Below are positions 26,816 through 35,079 of a DNA stretch of 40,373 nt, piece by piece. Both the position numbers and the translations under genes were made by a program. Source of the stretch: JALGVA01 sp964617715 (GTDB lineage Bacteria; Armatimonadota; Zipacnadia; Zipacnadales; UBA5352); assembly GCA_964617715.1 (NCBI GenBank), contig CAZTZN010000018.1, forward strand, positions 1 through 40,373, read 5' to 3'. How positions within the stretch are numbered: position 1 is the first letter of the stretch; every line of letters starts with the position of its first letter. The notes under the pieces were generated by a model. It ran no database searches and was not told where the DNA came from. It was given only the letters and a program-made list of their open reading frames with translations.

Positions 26816-28168
26816 ATGAGGACACAGGCAGCACTGACGCTCGCGCTCCTGCTGGCCGCCGTCGCGGGCGCGATGGGGCAGACCGAGCCGCAGATCGTGA
26901 AGACGGTCCACTGGAGCGAGCCCCCGGCGCAGGTGGGAGTGCCGGTGGACCTGTCGGCGCGCAAACAGATGGCGATCCCGGAGCTGCCGGCGGCGCCGCA
27001 GATCGACGGCGACCTGTCCGACGCCGCCTGGGAGTCCGCGGTGCGTACCGATGAGTGGATGATCAACACCGGCGATGCGCCCGCGCCGGTGCAGACCACC
27101 GCGTGGCTGGGCATCCACTCGGGAGTGCTGTTCGTGGGCGTGCAGGCTGATGAGCCCGACGTGGGCGGGATCGTCGCCGAAGTCACTGAGGACGGCGGCC
27201 CGGCGTGGAACGACGACTGCATTGAGCTGTTCATCGACGGCAACCTCGACCTCACGACCAGCCGCCAGCTCGTCATCAACGCGGCGGGCGCGGTGACGCT
27301 CATCGACCACGGCGGCGGCGCCTGGGACGCCCCGGTCGCCCGCGCCGTCTCCATCGGCGAGGACGCCTGGTTCGCCGAGTTCTCGGTGCCGCTGTCGGCG
27401 CTGGGCCTGACCGGTACCGAGTTCGGCCTGAACATCTGCCGCGAGCGGCGCGCGGGCGGCGGTACGGAGCTGTCGTGTTGGTCACCCACCGGTGGCGGCT
27501 TCCACCAGCCGGGCAAATTCGGCCTTGCCGGCCTGCCCGGTGGCTGGCTGCGCGGCTTCGCAGTCGGGACGGGGATGCTCGGGCGCAACGAGCTGACCGC
27601 GGCGATCCAGAACCCCGACCAGCACCCGTGCAGCCTGCGCGTGCGCCTCACCTGGTGGCAGGGCGACAGCATCGCCCTCGAGCGCACGGCCGGGCCCTTC
27701 ACCCTCGGTCCGGGAGCGTCGCGCGAGATGACCATCGCCTACACGATCGAACGCGCCGACGCGCCCGTCGAGCTTGAGCTGGCGGTGCTCGACGAGCGGG
27801 GCCGCGCGCTCGCCACGCACGAGGTGGTGCAGGCGGTCAGGCCGGTGCTGCACGCACAGGTCGGCCGCTCCGTGCTGGTGCCCGGCGAGACGCGGTTGTT
27901 CGCGCGCGCCCTGCTGAGTCTGAACGACGACATGCTGGCCCGCAGCCGGCTCGTGCTGGCGCTGTTCCGGCAGCCGGGGATGTCGCTGGTGGCGCGCAGC
28001 GAGTTCGCGCCCCCGCACGGCCGGTCCATGCGCGCCGAGCTGACGCTGCCGCGGCTCGAGCCGGGCGAGTACTCGCTGCACGTGGTGCTCAAGACGGGCG
28101 AGGGCGACGCCGCCCGCCGCATCGCCGAGGAGAAGTCGATCCTGCATGTGCTGGCGCCGGTCGAGTAG
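26816..28168 (+). CDS. Exported CBM9-like carbohydrate-binding protein
   Basis: ATG at 26816 with GGAGGAGG 5-6 bases upstream; 450 residues with a signal peptide ending near AGAMGQ. About 50-215 match a CBM9-like/DOMON beta-sandwich: APQIDGDLSDAAWESA, WNDDCIELFIDGN, WFAEFSVPLSALGL and SCWSPTGGGFHQPGKFG are characteristic. The C-terminal half (about 235-450) has two beta-rich segments of unknown family. It probably binds glycan for neighbouring exported enzymes. The last 23 bases overlap the start of the next gene, which implies translational coupling. Confidence 0.8.
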   Translation: MRTQAALTLALLLAAVAGAMGQTEPQIVKTVHWSEPPAQVGVPVDLSARKQMAIPELPAAPQIDGDLSDAAWESAVRTDEWMINTGDAPAPVQTTAWLGIHSGVLFVGVQADEPDVGGIVAEVTEDGGPAWNDDCIELFIDGNLDLTTSRQLVINAAGAVTLIDHGGGAWDAPVARAVSIGEDAWFAEFSVPLSALGLTGTEFGLNICRERRAGGGTELSCWSPTGGGFHQPGKFGLAGLPGGWLRGFAVGTGMLGRNELTAAIQNPDQHPCSLRVRLTWWQGDSIALERTAGPFTLGPGASREMTIAYTIERADAPVELELAVLDERGRALATHEVVQAVRPVLHAQVGRSVLVPGETRLFARALLSLNDDMLARSRLVLALFRQPGMSLVARSEFAPPHGRSMRAELTLPRLEPGEYSLHVVLKTGEGDAARRIAEEKSILHVLAPVE

Positions 28169-29429
28169 CGCGATCGGGCTCATGGCCGTCGTGCTCGCCT
28201 GCGCGACGGCGCCATCGGCTCACGCCCGGCACCTGCTGGTGCCGATGGATGACGCGCAGACCGACCACCTGCGCGCCTACGGGCTCACCTGGTGGTGCCT
28301 CGACGAGCCGCGCGCCTACGAGTGCCAGTGGCTGCTCAACTACCGCGCGGGCAGCTTCCTGTTGCCCGATCTGCCGGACGTGCGCATGCGGGCGGAGGAG
28401 CTGGGGGTGTCGTTCGAAGCCGTCTCGGAGGCCGACCTGGCGGAGATCGACGCGGTCATCGAGCGCTCGAACATGCAGCGCCTGCACCTGACCAGGGCGC
28501 CGAGGATCGCCGTGTACACGCCGGCGTACACCGAGCCCTGGGACGACGCGGTAACGCTGGCGCTGACCTACGCGCAGATTGATTACGACGCGGTGTGGGA
28601 CCGCGAAGTGCTGCGCGGCGGCCTGGAGGAATACGACTGGCTGCACCTGCACCACGAGGACTTCACGGGCAACTACGGCCGCTTCTTCTCGACCTTCGCC
28701 GACGCGCCCTGGTACCGCCGCCAGGTGATCGAATCGCGCGCCGCCGCCGAGGAGCTGGGATTCGCGAGCGTGCAGGCATGCAAACAGGCGGTCGCGGCCA
28801 CCATCGCCGCCTGGGTCGCTGAGGGCGGCTTTCTGTTCGCGATGTGCTCGGCCGCCGACACGCTCGACATCGCCCTGGCCGCGCAGGGCCTTGACATCGT
28901 CCCGGCGCCCATCGACGGCACTCCCGTGGACCCCGACGCCCAGCAGCGCCTCGACTTCACCGCCACCCTGGCCTTCCGCGACTTCCACCTCACCACCGAC
29001 CCGCTGTCCCCCGAGGTGGCCGACATCGACGTCTCGCCCTCGCAGAGCGCCGTGATCTCCCAGGGCGAGGTGTTCGACCTGTTCGAGTTCTCAGCGCGTC
29101 AGGATCCGGTGCCGACCATGCTCACCCAGTGCCATGTCGGCCAGGTGGCCGACTTCCTCGGCCAGACCACCTCGTTCCGGCGTGAGTGCCTGCGCGACCG
29201 CGTCGTGGTGCTGGGCGATTTCCCCGGCCAGGGGCGCGTGAAATACATCCACGGCGGCTACCTTCAGGGAACCTTCACCTTTCTGGGCGGGCACGACCCG
29301 GAGGACTACGCGCACATCATCGGTGAGGACCCCACCGACCTGTCGCTGCACCGCCACTCCCCCGGCTATCGGCTGATTCTCAACAACATCCTCTTCCCCG
29401 CCGCGAAGACGCGGGAGCGCAAGACCTGA
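28146..29429 (+). CDS. Exported conserved protein of the family often labelled 'asparagine synthetase B'
   Basis: ATG at 28146 lies inside the end of the CBM9-like gene; GAGGAG is about 13 bases upstream. This start gives a signal peptide (RRSSS, hydrophobic core, SAHA), which a later ATG at 28182 would lose. The product is 427 residues. Family landmarks are HLLVPMDDAQTDHLRAYG, QWLLNYRAGSFLLPD, LHLHHEDFTGNYGRFF, MCSAADTLDIALA, EFSARQDPVPTMLTQCH, and the end GGHDPEDYAH ... SPGYRLILNNILFPA. From memory these match a widespread Bacteroidetes-type protein annotated as asparagine synthetase B. It has no ATP-pyrophosphatase or class II amidotransferase domain, so that name is wrong. The middle looks like a Rossmann/GATase-like fold. 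Function unknown; export and coupling with a CBM9-like gene suggest an envelope role. Confidence 0.8.
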   Translation: MCWRRSSSAIGLMAVVLACATAPSAHARHLLVPMDDAQTDHLRAYGLTWWCLDEPRAYECQWLLNYRAGSFLLPDLPDVRMRAEELGVSFEAVSEADLAEIDAVIERSNMQRLHLTRAPRIAVYTPAYTEPWDDAVTLALTYAQIDYDAVWDREVLRGGLEEYDWLHLHHEDFTGNYGRFFSTFADAPWYRRQVIESRAAAEELGFASVQACKQAVAATIAAWVAEGGFLFAMCSAADTLDIALAAQGLDIVPAPIDGTPVDPDAQQRLDFTATLAFRDFHLTTDPLSPEVADIDVSPSQSAVISQGEVFDLFEFSARQDPVPTMLTQCHVGQVADFLGQTTSFRRECLRDRVVVLGDFPGQGRVKYIHGGYLQGTFTFLGGHDPEDYAHIIGEDPTDLSLHRHSPGYRLILNNILFPAAKTRERKT

Positions 29430-29568
29430 CGCGCGGGGACTCGCGCAGTCGCAGAGGTGGCGCGGCGCACCTCGGAGAAGTAGTGCCCGTCGAGTCGGCC
29501 CATCGCCGCTGCAGTGCCATCTTGTGGCGTCAGGCGGGCGTTCGGGCCGCTGAGGGCCGGTGTAGTTC

Positions 29569-29597
29569 TTGACTTCGCGGCGCATATGTGCTACCGT
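29569..29597 (+). promoter_or_regulatory. Sigma70-type promoter for the Ig/copper-amine-oxidase-N protein
   Basis: TTGACT at 29569-29574 (five of six consensus bases) is followed by a 17-base spacer and TACCGT at 29592-29597 as the -10. Transcription would start near 29604, leaving a 5' leader of about 160 bases. This is the best promoter match in the window's intergenic DNA. Confidence 0.55.
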
Positions 29598-29712
29598 CGG
29601 CACGAATTGGAGTAGGCCCGCCGGCCTGGCGGTGGGGAGCACTCGCACCGGCTGGTATCGTGTCTGCGTTTCCTTGGGGCAGGCGCGCTGCCGGCTGGGA
29701 ATCGAACCAACG

Positions 29713-29752
29713 CCTGCACAATCAACCGCATCCGGCCTTGTGTTGGTGCAGG
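29713..29752 (+). promoter_or_regulatory. Leader hairpin abutting the ribosome binding site
   Basis: CCTGCAC (29713-29719) pairs with GTGCAGG (29746-29752), whose last two bases are the first two of the GGGAGGG ribosome site (29751-29757). The 26-base loop can add a short AAC/GTT extension. It could tune translation; stability was not calculated. Confidence 0.3.
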
Positions 29753-29764
29753 GAGGGTACACGC

Positions 29765-31663
29765 ATGGAGAGGCTTGGCTCACTGTTGTGGAGCGGCGTG
29801 ACGTTGCTGGCGTTGCTCGGCATGCTCTCGTCCATCGCCGGCCCGGCTCTCGCAGGCCCCGTCGTTCGGATCACCGAGCCCGCGCACGGCCAGGTTGTGG
29901 AGGGCCAGATCCTGATCAACGTGGCCTACCGGACCGACTCCAGCCAGCCCATCACCCGGCTCGAGCTGCTGATCGACGATGCCGTCGTGCGCCAGTATGC
30001 CCTGGCGGCGCCACGGCTTGAGGGCTCGCAGTCCTTCACGTGGGACTTCACCAGCGCAGCGGGCAGCCGGCACAGCATCAGCGCCCGCGCGATCGATGCC
30101 GCCGGCGAAGTCGGCTCGGCCACCATCAACGTGACCGTCACCGGCGCCACCACTGTGGGCGCGAGCGGTCAGGACCGCATTCCTCCCGTCATCAACATCT
30201 ACTACCCCGCGCAGGGCGCTGAGCTGTCCGGAGAAGTCGAGATCAAGGCCGATGCCACCGACAACGTCGGTGTGCGCTACGTCTTCTTCTACATCGACGG
30301 CAAGCTGCATAAGATGATCATGAATGCCCCGCCCTTCGTGGACCTGTGGGACACCGCCCGGGTCGCCGATGGCCCGCACGTGTTGCAGGCGCGCGCGATG
30401 GACGAGGCTGAGAACGCCAGCTCCTCTGCCGAGGTCACGGTGTTCGTACGCAACCACGACATGACCACCGCTCAGCCCGCGGCGCTGGCGCCGGACGCCG
30501 GCCCAGCGGTGGCGCCGCCCGCCGTCGGCACCGGCCAGCCCACCGTCATCGAGAGCCAGTTCGCGACGGTTCAGGACGAGCGGCCGACACTGATGGCCGA
30601 CGGCGGCTCGGCTGATGATGCGCAGGCCGCACGCGTAGGTTATGTGCCGGCCATCACCGGTGACCGCGCCGCCGCGCGCACCTCGCCGCCTCGATTGCTG
30701 GCCGCTCTGCCCGCGCCGACCGAGGTCCCGTCGCCCGGCGCCACCATCGATGACAGCGTGGCCGCCATCGACTCGCTCACAACCACCGACACCCCGCTCG
30801 CCGGCCCGCAGCTTGCCGCCGCCGAGTTTGAGCCGCGCGTGACCATGCCGCGCCTGCTCCCCGCTGAGAGCATGCACATCGTGACGCCGCTGCCTGAGGG
30901 CGCCACCGTAGACCGGCCCTGCGGCCCGCAGCTTGCGTCGGCCGAACTGCCGCAGCGCACAACCAGCCCGCGCACCGCCATCGCCGCCGCGCCCAGCATC
31001 GCCACGGTTGTGGCGCCCGGGGCCACGCCGGCGGCGTTGCAGCCGTCGCTGCAGGTCACGCCTGACCCGGCCGCGCCCATCCGCACCACGGTTCCGGTCC
31101 GCAGCCTGGTGCCCGCCGAGACCCTGACGCTGGATACCGGCGAGCTGGACAACGTGGTCGCCCCGCCGGCGGTGCGTGATGACATCTCCGGCACCACTCG
31201 CATCGCGGTGTTGCCCGAGCGCGCCACTCGGGCCGCCATCCCGGCGGATGGCCGCATGACCCGGCCCGGCGACCCGCTGGTCGCCCCGGTCGCGGCGATG
31301 TCCTTCGAGGACGTTCAGGTGCTCTTCGACAACGAGACCCTGGCGCTGCTCACCGGCCCCGAGGTGCGTGACGGCATCTCACTCGCGCCGCTGCGCGAGA
31401 TCTTCGAGCACTCCGACGGCGTCCTCTACTGGTACCCGGTCGAGAAGCGTGTGCGCGCCGTGCGGCCCGGTACCGAGCTGGCCATCCAGATCGGCGATCC
31501 GGCCGTCCGGGTCAACGACGAGGTCCGCACACTCGAGATCGCGCCGTACATCAAGCAAGGTCGCACCATGGTGCCGCTGCAGTTCATTGCGGATACCCTG
31601 AACGTGACCATCACCTTCAATGCCGAAACCGGCCAGATCTGCCTGACGAGCAACGAGTTCTAG
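29765..31663 (+). CDS. Exported Ig-like / Pro-Ala-Thr linker / copper-amine-oxidase-N domain protein
   Basis: ATG at 29765 with GGGAGGG 7 bases upstream; 632 residues. The signal peptide ends at GPALAG. Two bacterial Ig-like domains follow at about 31-125 (VVRITEPAHGQVVEGQ) and 138-235 (PPVINIYYPAQGAELSG ... VADGPHVLQARAMDEA). Residues about 240-515 form a low-complexity linker rich in Ala, Pro and Thr, with an imperfect repeat around GPQLAAAE and GPQLASAE. About 520-632 form a copper-amine-oxidase N-terminal-type domain (ISLAPLREIFEHSDGVLYWY ... RTMVPLQFIADTLNVT), a common surface-layer/wall module that contains no oxidase site. It is probably an envelope structural or adhesive protein. It is monocistronic: own promoter upstream and a strong terminator downstream. 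Confidence 0.8.
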   Translation: MERLGSLLWSGVTLLALLGMLSSIAGPALAGPVVRITEPAHGQVVEGQILINVAYRTDSSQPITRLELLIDDAVVRQYALAAPRLEGSQSFTWDFTSAAGSRHSISARAIDAAGEVGSATINVTVTGATTVGASGQDRIPPVINIYYPAQGAELSGEVEIKADATDNVGVRYVFFYIDGKLHKMIMNAPPFVDLWDTARVADGPHVLQARAMDEAENASSSAEVTVFVRNHDMTTAQPAALAPDAGPAVAPPAVGTGQPTVIESQFATVQDERPTLMADGGSADDAQAARVGYVPAITGDRAAARTSPPRLLAALPAPTEVPSPGATIDDSVAAIDSLTTTDTPLAGPQLAAAEFEPRVTMPRLLPAESMHIVTPLPEGATVDRPCGPQLASAELPQRTTSPRTAIAAAPSIATVVAPGATPAALQPSLQVTPDPAAPIRTTVPVRSLVPAETLTLDTGELDNVVAPPAVRDDISGTTRIAVLPERATRAAIPADGRMTRPGDPLVAPVAAMSFEDVQVLFDNETLALLTGPEVRDGISLAPLREIFEHSDGVLYWYPVEKRVRAVRPGTELAIQIGDPAVRVNDEVRTLEIAPYIKQGRTMVPLQFIADTLNVTITFNAETGQICLTSNEF

Positions 31664-31704
31664 CGGGGCCGGCCGCCCGGACGCGGCCGCCTGTTGTCTC
31701 TCAG

Positions 31705-31740
31705 CCAGCCCCAGGGCCACGCGCATGGGGCTGGTTCTGT
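31705..31740 (+). terminator. Intrinsic terminator after the Ig-protein gene
   Basis: CCAGCCCCA (31705-31713) and TGGGGCTGG (31726-31734) form a perfect 9-base stem with a 12-base loop, followed by TTCTGT. It lies 42 bases past the stop and 58 bases before lysA, so it separates the two units. Confidence 0.65.
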
Positions 31741-31797
31741 AACCGGCGGCCGCCTGTCGGGCCGCGCCGGCCAACCGCTTTGTGAAAGGCTGCCATC

Positions 31798-33147
31798 ATG
31801 TCACAGAACACCATGCTTCAGGTCAACGAACACGGGCATCTTGTCGTTGGCGGCTGCGACGTCGTCGAACTCGCGCACAAGCACGGCACCCCCCTGTACC
31901 TCTACGACGAACAGCGCATCCGCGACCGCTGCCGCGAGTATATCGGTGAGTTCTCCAGCCGCTACCCCAGCGTCGAGATCGCCTACGCCGGCAAGGCGGC
32001 GCTTACCCTCGGTCTGTGCCGCATCATGCACCAGGAAGGCATGGGCCTTGATGTCGCCTCCGCCGGCGAGCTGTACACGGCGCTGCAGGCGGGCTTCCCG
32101 CCCGAGCGCATCAAGATGCACGGGAACTACAAGTCGAACCTCGAATACCGCATGGCGCTGGAGGCGGGCGTGGGACGCATCGTAGTGGACAGCCTGATCG
32201 AGCTGCGCCAGCTCGACTGCTGGGCCCGCAAGCTCGGCCGCATCGCCGACATCCTGATCCGCGTGCGCCCGGGGATCGACACCCACACCCACGAGCTGAT
32301 CCAGACCGGCCAGGTGGACAGCAAGTTCGGCCTGGGCATCTACGGCGGCGAGGCCCAGAGGGCGGTCGAGATGGCGCTGGCCATGGAGGGCCTGCGCCTG
32401 CGCGGCCTGCACTGTCACGTCGGCAGCCAGCTTCTCGAGACGGAGGTCTACGAGCGCACCATCGATCACATGGTCGAGTTCATCGCCGCCGCCCGCGACG
32501 ACCTGGGCCTTGCGTGCGAGGACCTCGACCTCGGCGGCGGCCTGGGCATCCGCTACACGGAGAAAGATGATCCCCCCACCATCGCGGACCTGGCCGATAC
32601 CATCTGCCCGCACCTGTTGCGCACCCTTGACGAGGCCGGGCTGGCATACCCGCGGCTGATTCTCGAGCCCGGGCGCTCCATCGTGGGTGAGGCGGGCGTG
32701 ACCATCTACACCATCGGCGTGGTCAAGGACATCCCCGATCTGCGCACCTACATCGCGGTCGATGGCGGCCTGTCGGACAACCCGCGTCCGGCCCTGTACG
32801 ATGCGGTCTACGAGGCGGTCATCGCCAACCGCGCAAGCGACGAGCCGCACACCTGGGTACGCGTTGCCGGCAAGCATTGCGAGACCGATACGCTGATCGA
32901 GGACACTGTCGTGGCGAACCCCGAACCGGGCGATCTGCTCGCAGTGTTCGCCACCGGCGCCTACAACTACGCGATGGCTTCGAACTACAATCGCTTCACG
33001 CGCCCTGCGGTGGTGTTGTGCTGCGACGGGCGCGATGAGGTACTGGTCGAGCGCGAGACACTCGACGACGTGGTGGCGCATGACCGTGTGCCCGCGCACC
33101 TGGCCGTCGAAGAACCGGCGCGCGAACTATGCGCCCGACAGGGGTGA
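31798..33147 (+). CDS. lysA: Diaminopimelate decarboxylase
   Basis: ATG at 31798 with GAAAGG 8 bases upstream; 449 residues, normal length. A PLP-dependent fold III enzyme that converts meso-diaminopimelate to L-lysine in the cytoplasm, the last step of lysine synthesis. The PLP lysine is K66 in AYAGKAAL. HCHVGSQ, the glycine-rich DLGGGLGI loop that binds phosphate, and LEPGRSIVGEAG are all present. C361 in KHCETD is the active-site cysteine contributed to the partner subunit, and GAYNYAMASNYN closes the site. It heads the housekeeping operon behind the terminator at 31705. Substrate motifs favour diaminopimelate over ornithine or arginine. Confidence 0.95.
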   Translation: MSQNTMLQVNEHGHLVVGGCDVVELAHKHGTPLYLYDEQRIRDRCREYIGEFSSRYPSVEIAYAGKAALTLGLCRIMHQEGMGLDVASAGELYTALQAGFPPERIKMHGNYKSNLEYRMALEAGVGRIVVDSLIELRQLDCWARKLGRIADILIRVRPGIDTHTHELIQTGQVDSKFGLGIYGGEAQRAVEMALAMEGLRLRGLHCHVGSQLLETEVYERTIDHMVEFIAAARDDLGLACEDLDLGGGLGIRYTEKDDPPTIADLADTICPHLLRTLDEAGLAYPRLILEPGRSIVGEAGVTIYTIGVVKDIPDLRTYIAVDGGLSDNPRPALYDAVYEAVIANRASDEPHTWVRVAGKHCETDTLIEDTVVANPEPGDLLAVFATGAYNYAMASNYNRFTRPAVVLCCDGRDEVLVERETLDDVVAHDRVPAHLAVEEPARELCARQG

Positions 33148-33183
33148 GGCAGACTGCGCCTCTACGGCTCGTCCGGCAACGAC

Positions 33184-34416
33184 GTGGAGGCCCTGCTGCG
33201 CCGGATCGGTGAGGTCGCGGCCACGGCCGGCGCGCGTGCGTGGCTGGTCGGTGGACCGGTGCGCGACCTGCTCCTGGGCGGGGTGTCGCCCGATCTTGAC
33301 ATCGCGGTCGAGGGCCCTGTCGAGGCCGTTGCGGAGGCCCTGGCTGAGCGCCTGGGCGGCCGCGTGCACAAGACCACCGCGTTCCTGACGGCCACGGTGG
33401 TTCTCGCCGACGGCCCGGAGATCGACGTGGCGCACGCACGCACCGAGACCTACCCGGAGCCCGGCGCGCTGCCGGTAGTGGCGGCGGCCCGCATTGAGGA
33501 CGATCTGCGCCGGCGCGACTTCACGGTCAACGCCATGGCGCTGGCGCTCGAGCCGGGCGAGTTCGGCAATCTGCTCGACCCGCACGGCGGGAGGGCCGAC
33601 CTGCGGGCGCGGCTGCTGCGTGTGCTGCACGATGCCAGTTTCGAAGATGACCCGACGCGCCTGTTGCGCGCGGCGCGGTTCCGGCTGCGGCTGGGCTTCG
33701 AGCTGGAGGAGCACACCCGTGAGCTGTTGAACCGAGCGGTGGCCGAGCGCCGGCCCGCGGCGTTGTCGGGAGCACGCCTGCGCAATGAGTTGCGACTGCT
33801 CTTCACTCAGGCGCCCAGCGAAGCGCTGGCGGGTCTGCAGGCGCTCGGGCTGATGGTCGCCATGGGGCTGCAGCCCGCGTCCGACCGTGCCCTTGAGGCG
33901 AGTGCGCGCGTCGGCGAAGCGATGACGGCGCTCGGCCTTGCGGCCGACGATGTGCGCCCGATTGCACTTGGCCTGGGCCTGCATGCGGCGTTTGCGGACG
34001 ATGATCCGGCCATGCTCGGGGAACGGTTGATGCTGGACGCCGGTGAGCGCGCCGACCTGAGCCGCGCCGCCGCTCTGGCCGCCGAGCCGCCGCCAGCGCT
34101 ACGCGCGGACGGGCCGGATGGGGAGTTGTTCCTTGCGCTGGAGGGCACACCGGCGACCGCCGCGGCGGTGTGCTGGACGGTCCTGGACGAAGCGGGACGG
34201 CGGCGGCTCGAGCGTTACTGGCAGGACCTGCGCGGGGCCGCGGCCGACATCGGCGGCGCGGACCTGAAGGCGGCCGGCCACCAGCCCGGCCCGGGGTTCG
34301 GAGACGCGCTGCGGGCCGCGCTGATGGCGAAGCTGGACCGGGGAGCCGATCGCGCCGAGCAACTGAAGATCGCGCTCGCCGTGCTGGACGCGGAGACGCC
34401 GGGCGCCACGACGTAG
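33184..34416 (+). CDS. cca: tRNA nucleotidyltransferase / poly(A) polymerase family (CCA-adding enzyme)
   Basis: The only conventional start is the GTG at 33184, which lacks a clear ribosome site; an in-frame CTG at 33154 follows AGGGGTGAGG and could be used instead. From GTG the product is 410 residues. The class II nucleotidyltransferase head is intact: WLVGGPVRDLLLGG, then the metal-binding D37 and D39 (DLD), and RRRDFTVNAMAL. RLLRAARFRLRLGF follows. The C-terminal region keeps the DLKAAGHQPGPGFG segment typical of these enzymes. No HD domain motif is visible. It adds the 3' CCA (or A/CC in split systems) to tRNA. It starts 36 bases after lysA and is 12 bases before the M50 gene. CCA versus A-only addition cannot be decided from sequence. 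Confidence 0.85.
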   Translation: MEALLRRIGEVAATAGARAWLVGGPVRDLLLGGVSPDLDIAVEGPVEAVAEALAERLGGRVHKTTAFLTATVVLADGPEIDVAHARTETYPEPGALPVVAAARIEDDLRRRDFTVNAMALALEPGEFGNLLDPHGGRADLRARLLRVLHDASFEDDPTRLLRAARFRLRLGFELEEHTRELLNRAVAERRPAALSGARLRNELRLLFTQAPSEALAGLQALGLMVAMGLQPASDRALEASARVGEAMTALGLAADDVRPIALGLGLHAAFADDDPAMLGERLMLDAGERADLSRAAALAAEPPPALRADGPDGELFLALEGTPATAAAVCWTVLDEAGRRRLERYWQDLRGAAADIGGADLKAAGHQPGPGFGDALRAALMAKLDRGADRAEQLKIALAVLDAETPGATT

Positions 34417-34428
34417 ACCGGGGACGCC

Positions 34429-35064
34429 ATGATCTATGTGCTGACATCCGGGCAGGATCTGCGCACGATGCTGCCTTTCATCCTGAGCTGGTTCGTCGCC
34501 ATCACGGTCGCGCTGACCGTGCACGAGTTCGCGCATGCCAAGCGCGCGGACATCGCCGGCGACGGCACGCCGCGGGCACACGGGCGGGTGTCGCTTAACC
34601 CGCTCGATCACTATGACCCGATCGGCACCACCATGATCCTGCTCTTCGGCATGGGCTGGGGCAAGCCGGTGCCGGTCAATCCGCTCAACTTCCGGCACCC
34701 GCGCCGGGACTCGATCGCGGTCGCGGCCTGGGGCGCCGGGGCGAACATCATCACGGCGGTCATCGCCGGGCTGCCCATCCGCTTCGGCATCGCCGGCGAC
34801 TACGCCATGCCGCTGGGCATCATTGTCGGCATCAACCTGCTGCTGGCGTTCTTCAACCTGCTGCCGGTGGGCCCGCTGGATGGCGCGGCGGTGGTGATCG
34901 GACTGCTGCCGGTGCAGACCGCCCGGCGGTTCGCTGAGTTCTCCCAGCGATGGGGCATGATTCTGCTGGTGCTGATCATCATGACGCCGCTGGCCGACGT
35001 CCTCATCCGGCTGCCGGTCCATGTTCTCGGCTCCGTCATCACCGGACACTCACTGCCGTTCTGA
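34429..35064 (+). CDS. Site-2-protease-like M50 membrane metalloprotease
   Basis: ATG at 34429; 211 residues, the compact PDZ-less form of the M50 family. Several hydrophobic helices are visible. The zinc site is complete: HEFAH with H32, E33 and H36, and the third ligand D151 in NLLPVGPLDG. It cleaves within transmembrane segments, but the substrate is unknown. Compact M50 genes next to trpS and scpAB are, from memory, also common in Firmicutes-type clusters. The upstream ribosome site is weak (GGGG), so coupling to the preceding gene 12 bases away is likely. Confidence 0.9.
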   Translation: MIYVLTSGQDLRTMLPFILSWFVAITVALTVHEFAHAKRADIAGDGTPRAHGRVSLNPLDHYDPIGTTMILLFGMGWGKPVPVNPLNFRHPRRDSIAVAAWGAGANIITAVIAGLPIRFGIAGDYAMPLGIIVGINLLLAFFNLLPVGPLDGAAVVIGLLPVQTARRFAEFSQRWGMILLVLIIMTPLADVLIRLPVHVLGSVITGHSLPF

Positions 35065-35079
35065 GCTGGAGTGATCATA

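Larger units (their letters stand above)
29430..29764. other. 335-base intergenic region separating glycan locus and Ig-protein gene
   Basis: No credible gene is present. A small GCGCG/CGCGC stem-loop (29431-29446) follows the preceding stop. A sigma70-like promoter lies at 29569-29597, and the remaining ~160 bases form the leader of the next gene, with a hairpin reaching its ribosome site. Confidence 0.7.

Noticed and set aside
28146..29429. Asparagine synthetase call, prompted by the family label and a Cys at residue 2
   Set aside because: The Cys is part of a signal peptide (MCWRR), and neither the class II amidotransferase nor the ATP-pyrophosphatase domain is present.
29685..29730. tRNA-like T-arm (GGTTCGATTCCC on the minus strand)
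   Set aside because: The flanking bases do not form an acceptor stem, and no D-arm or anticodon arm can be found at the right distance.
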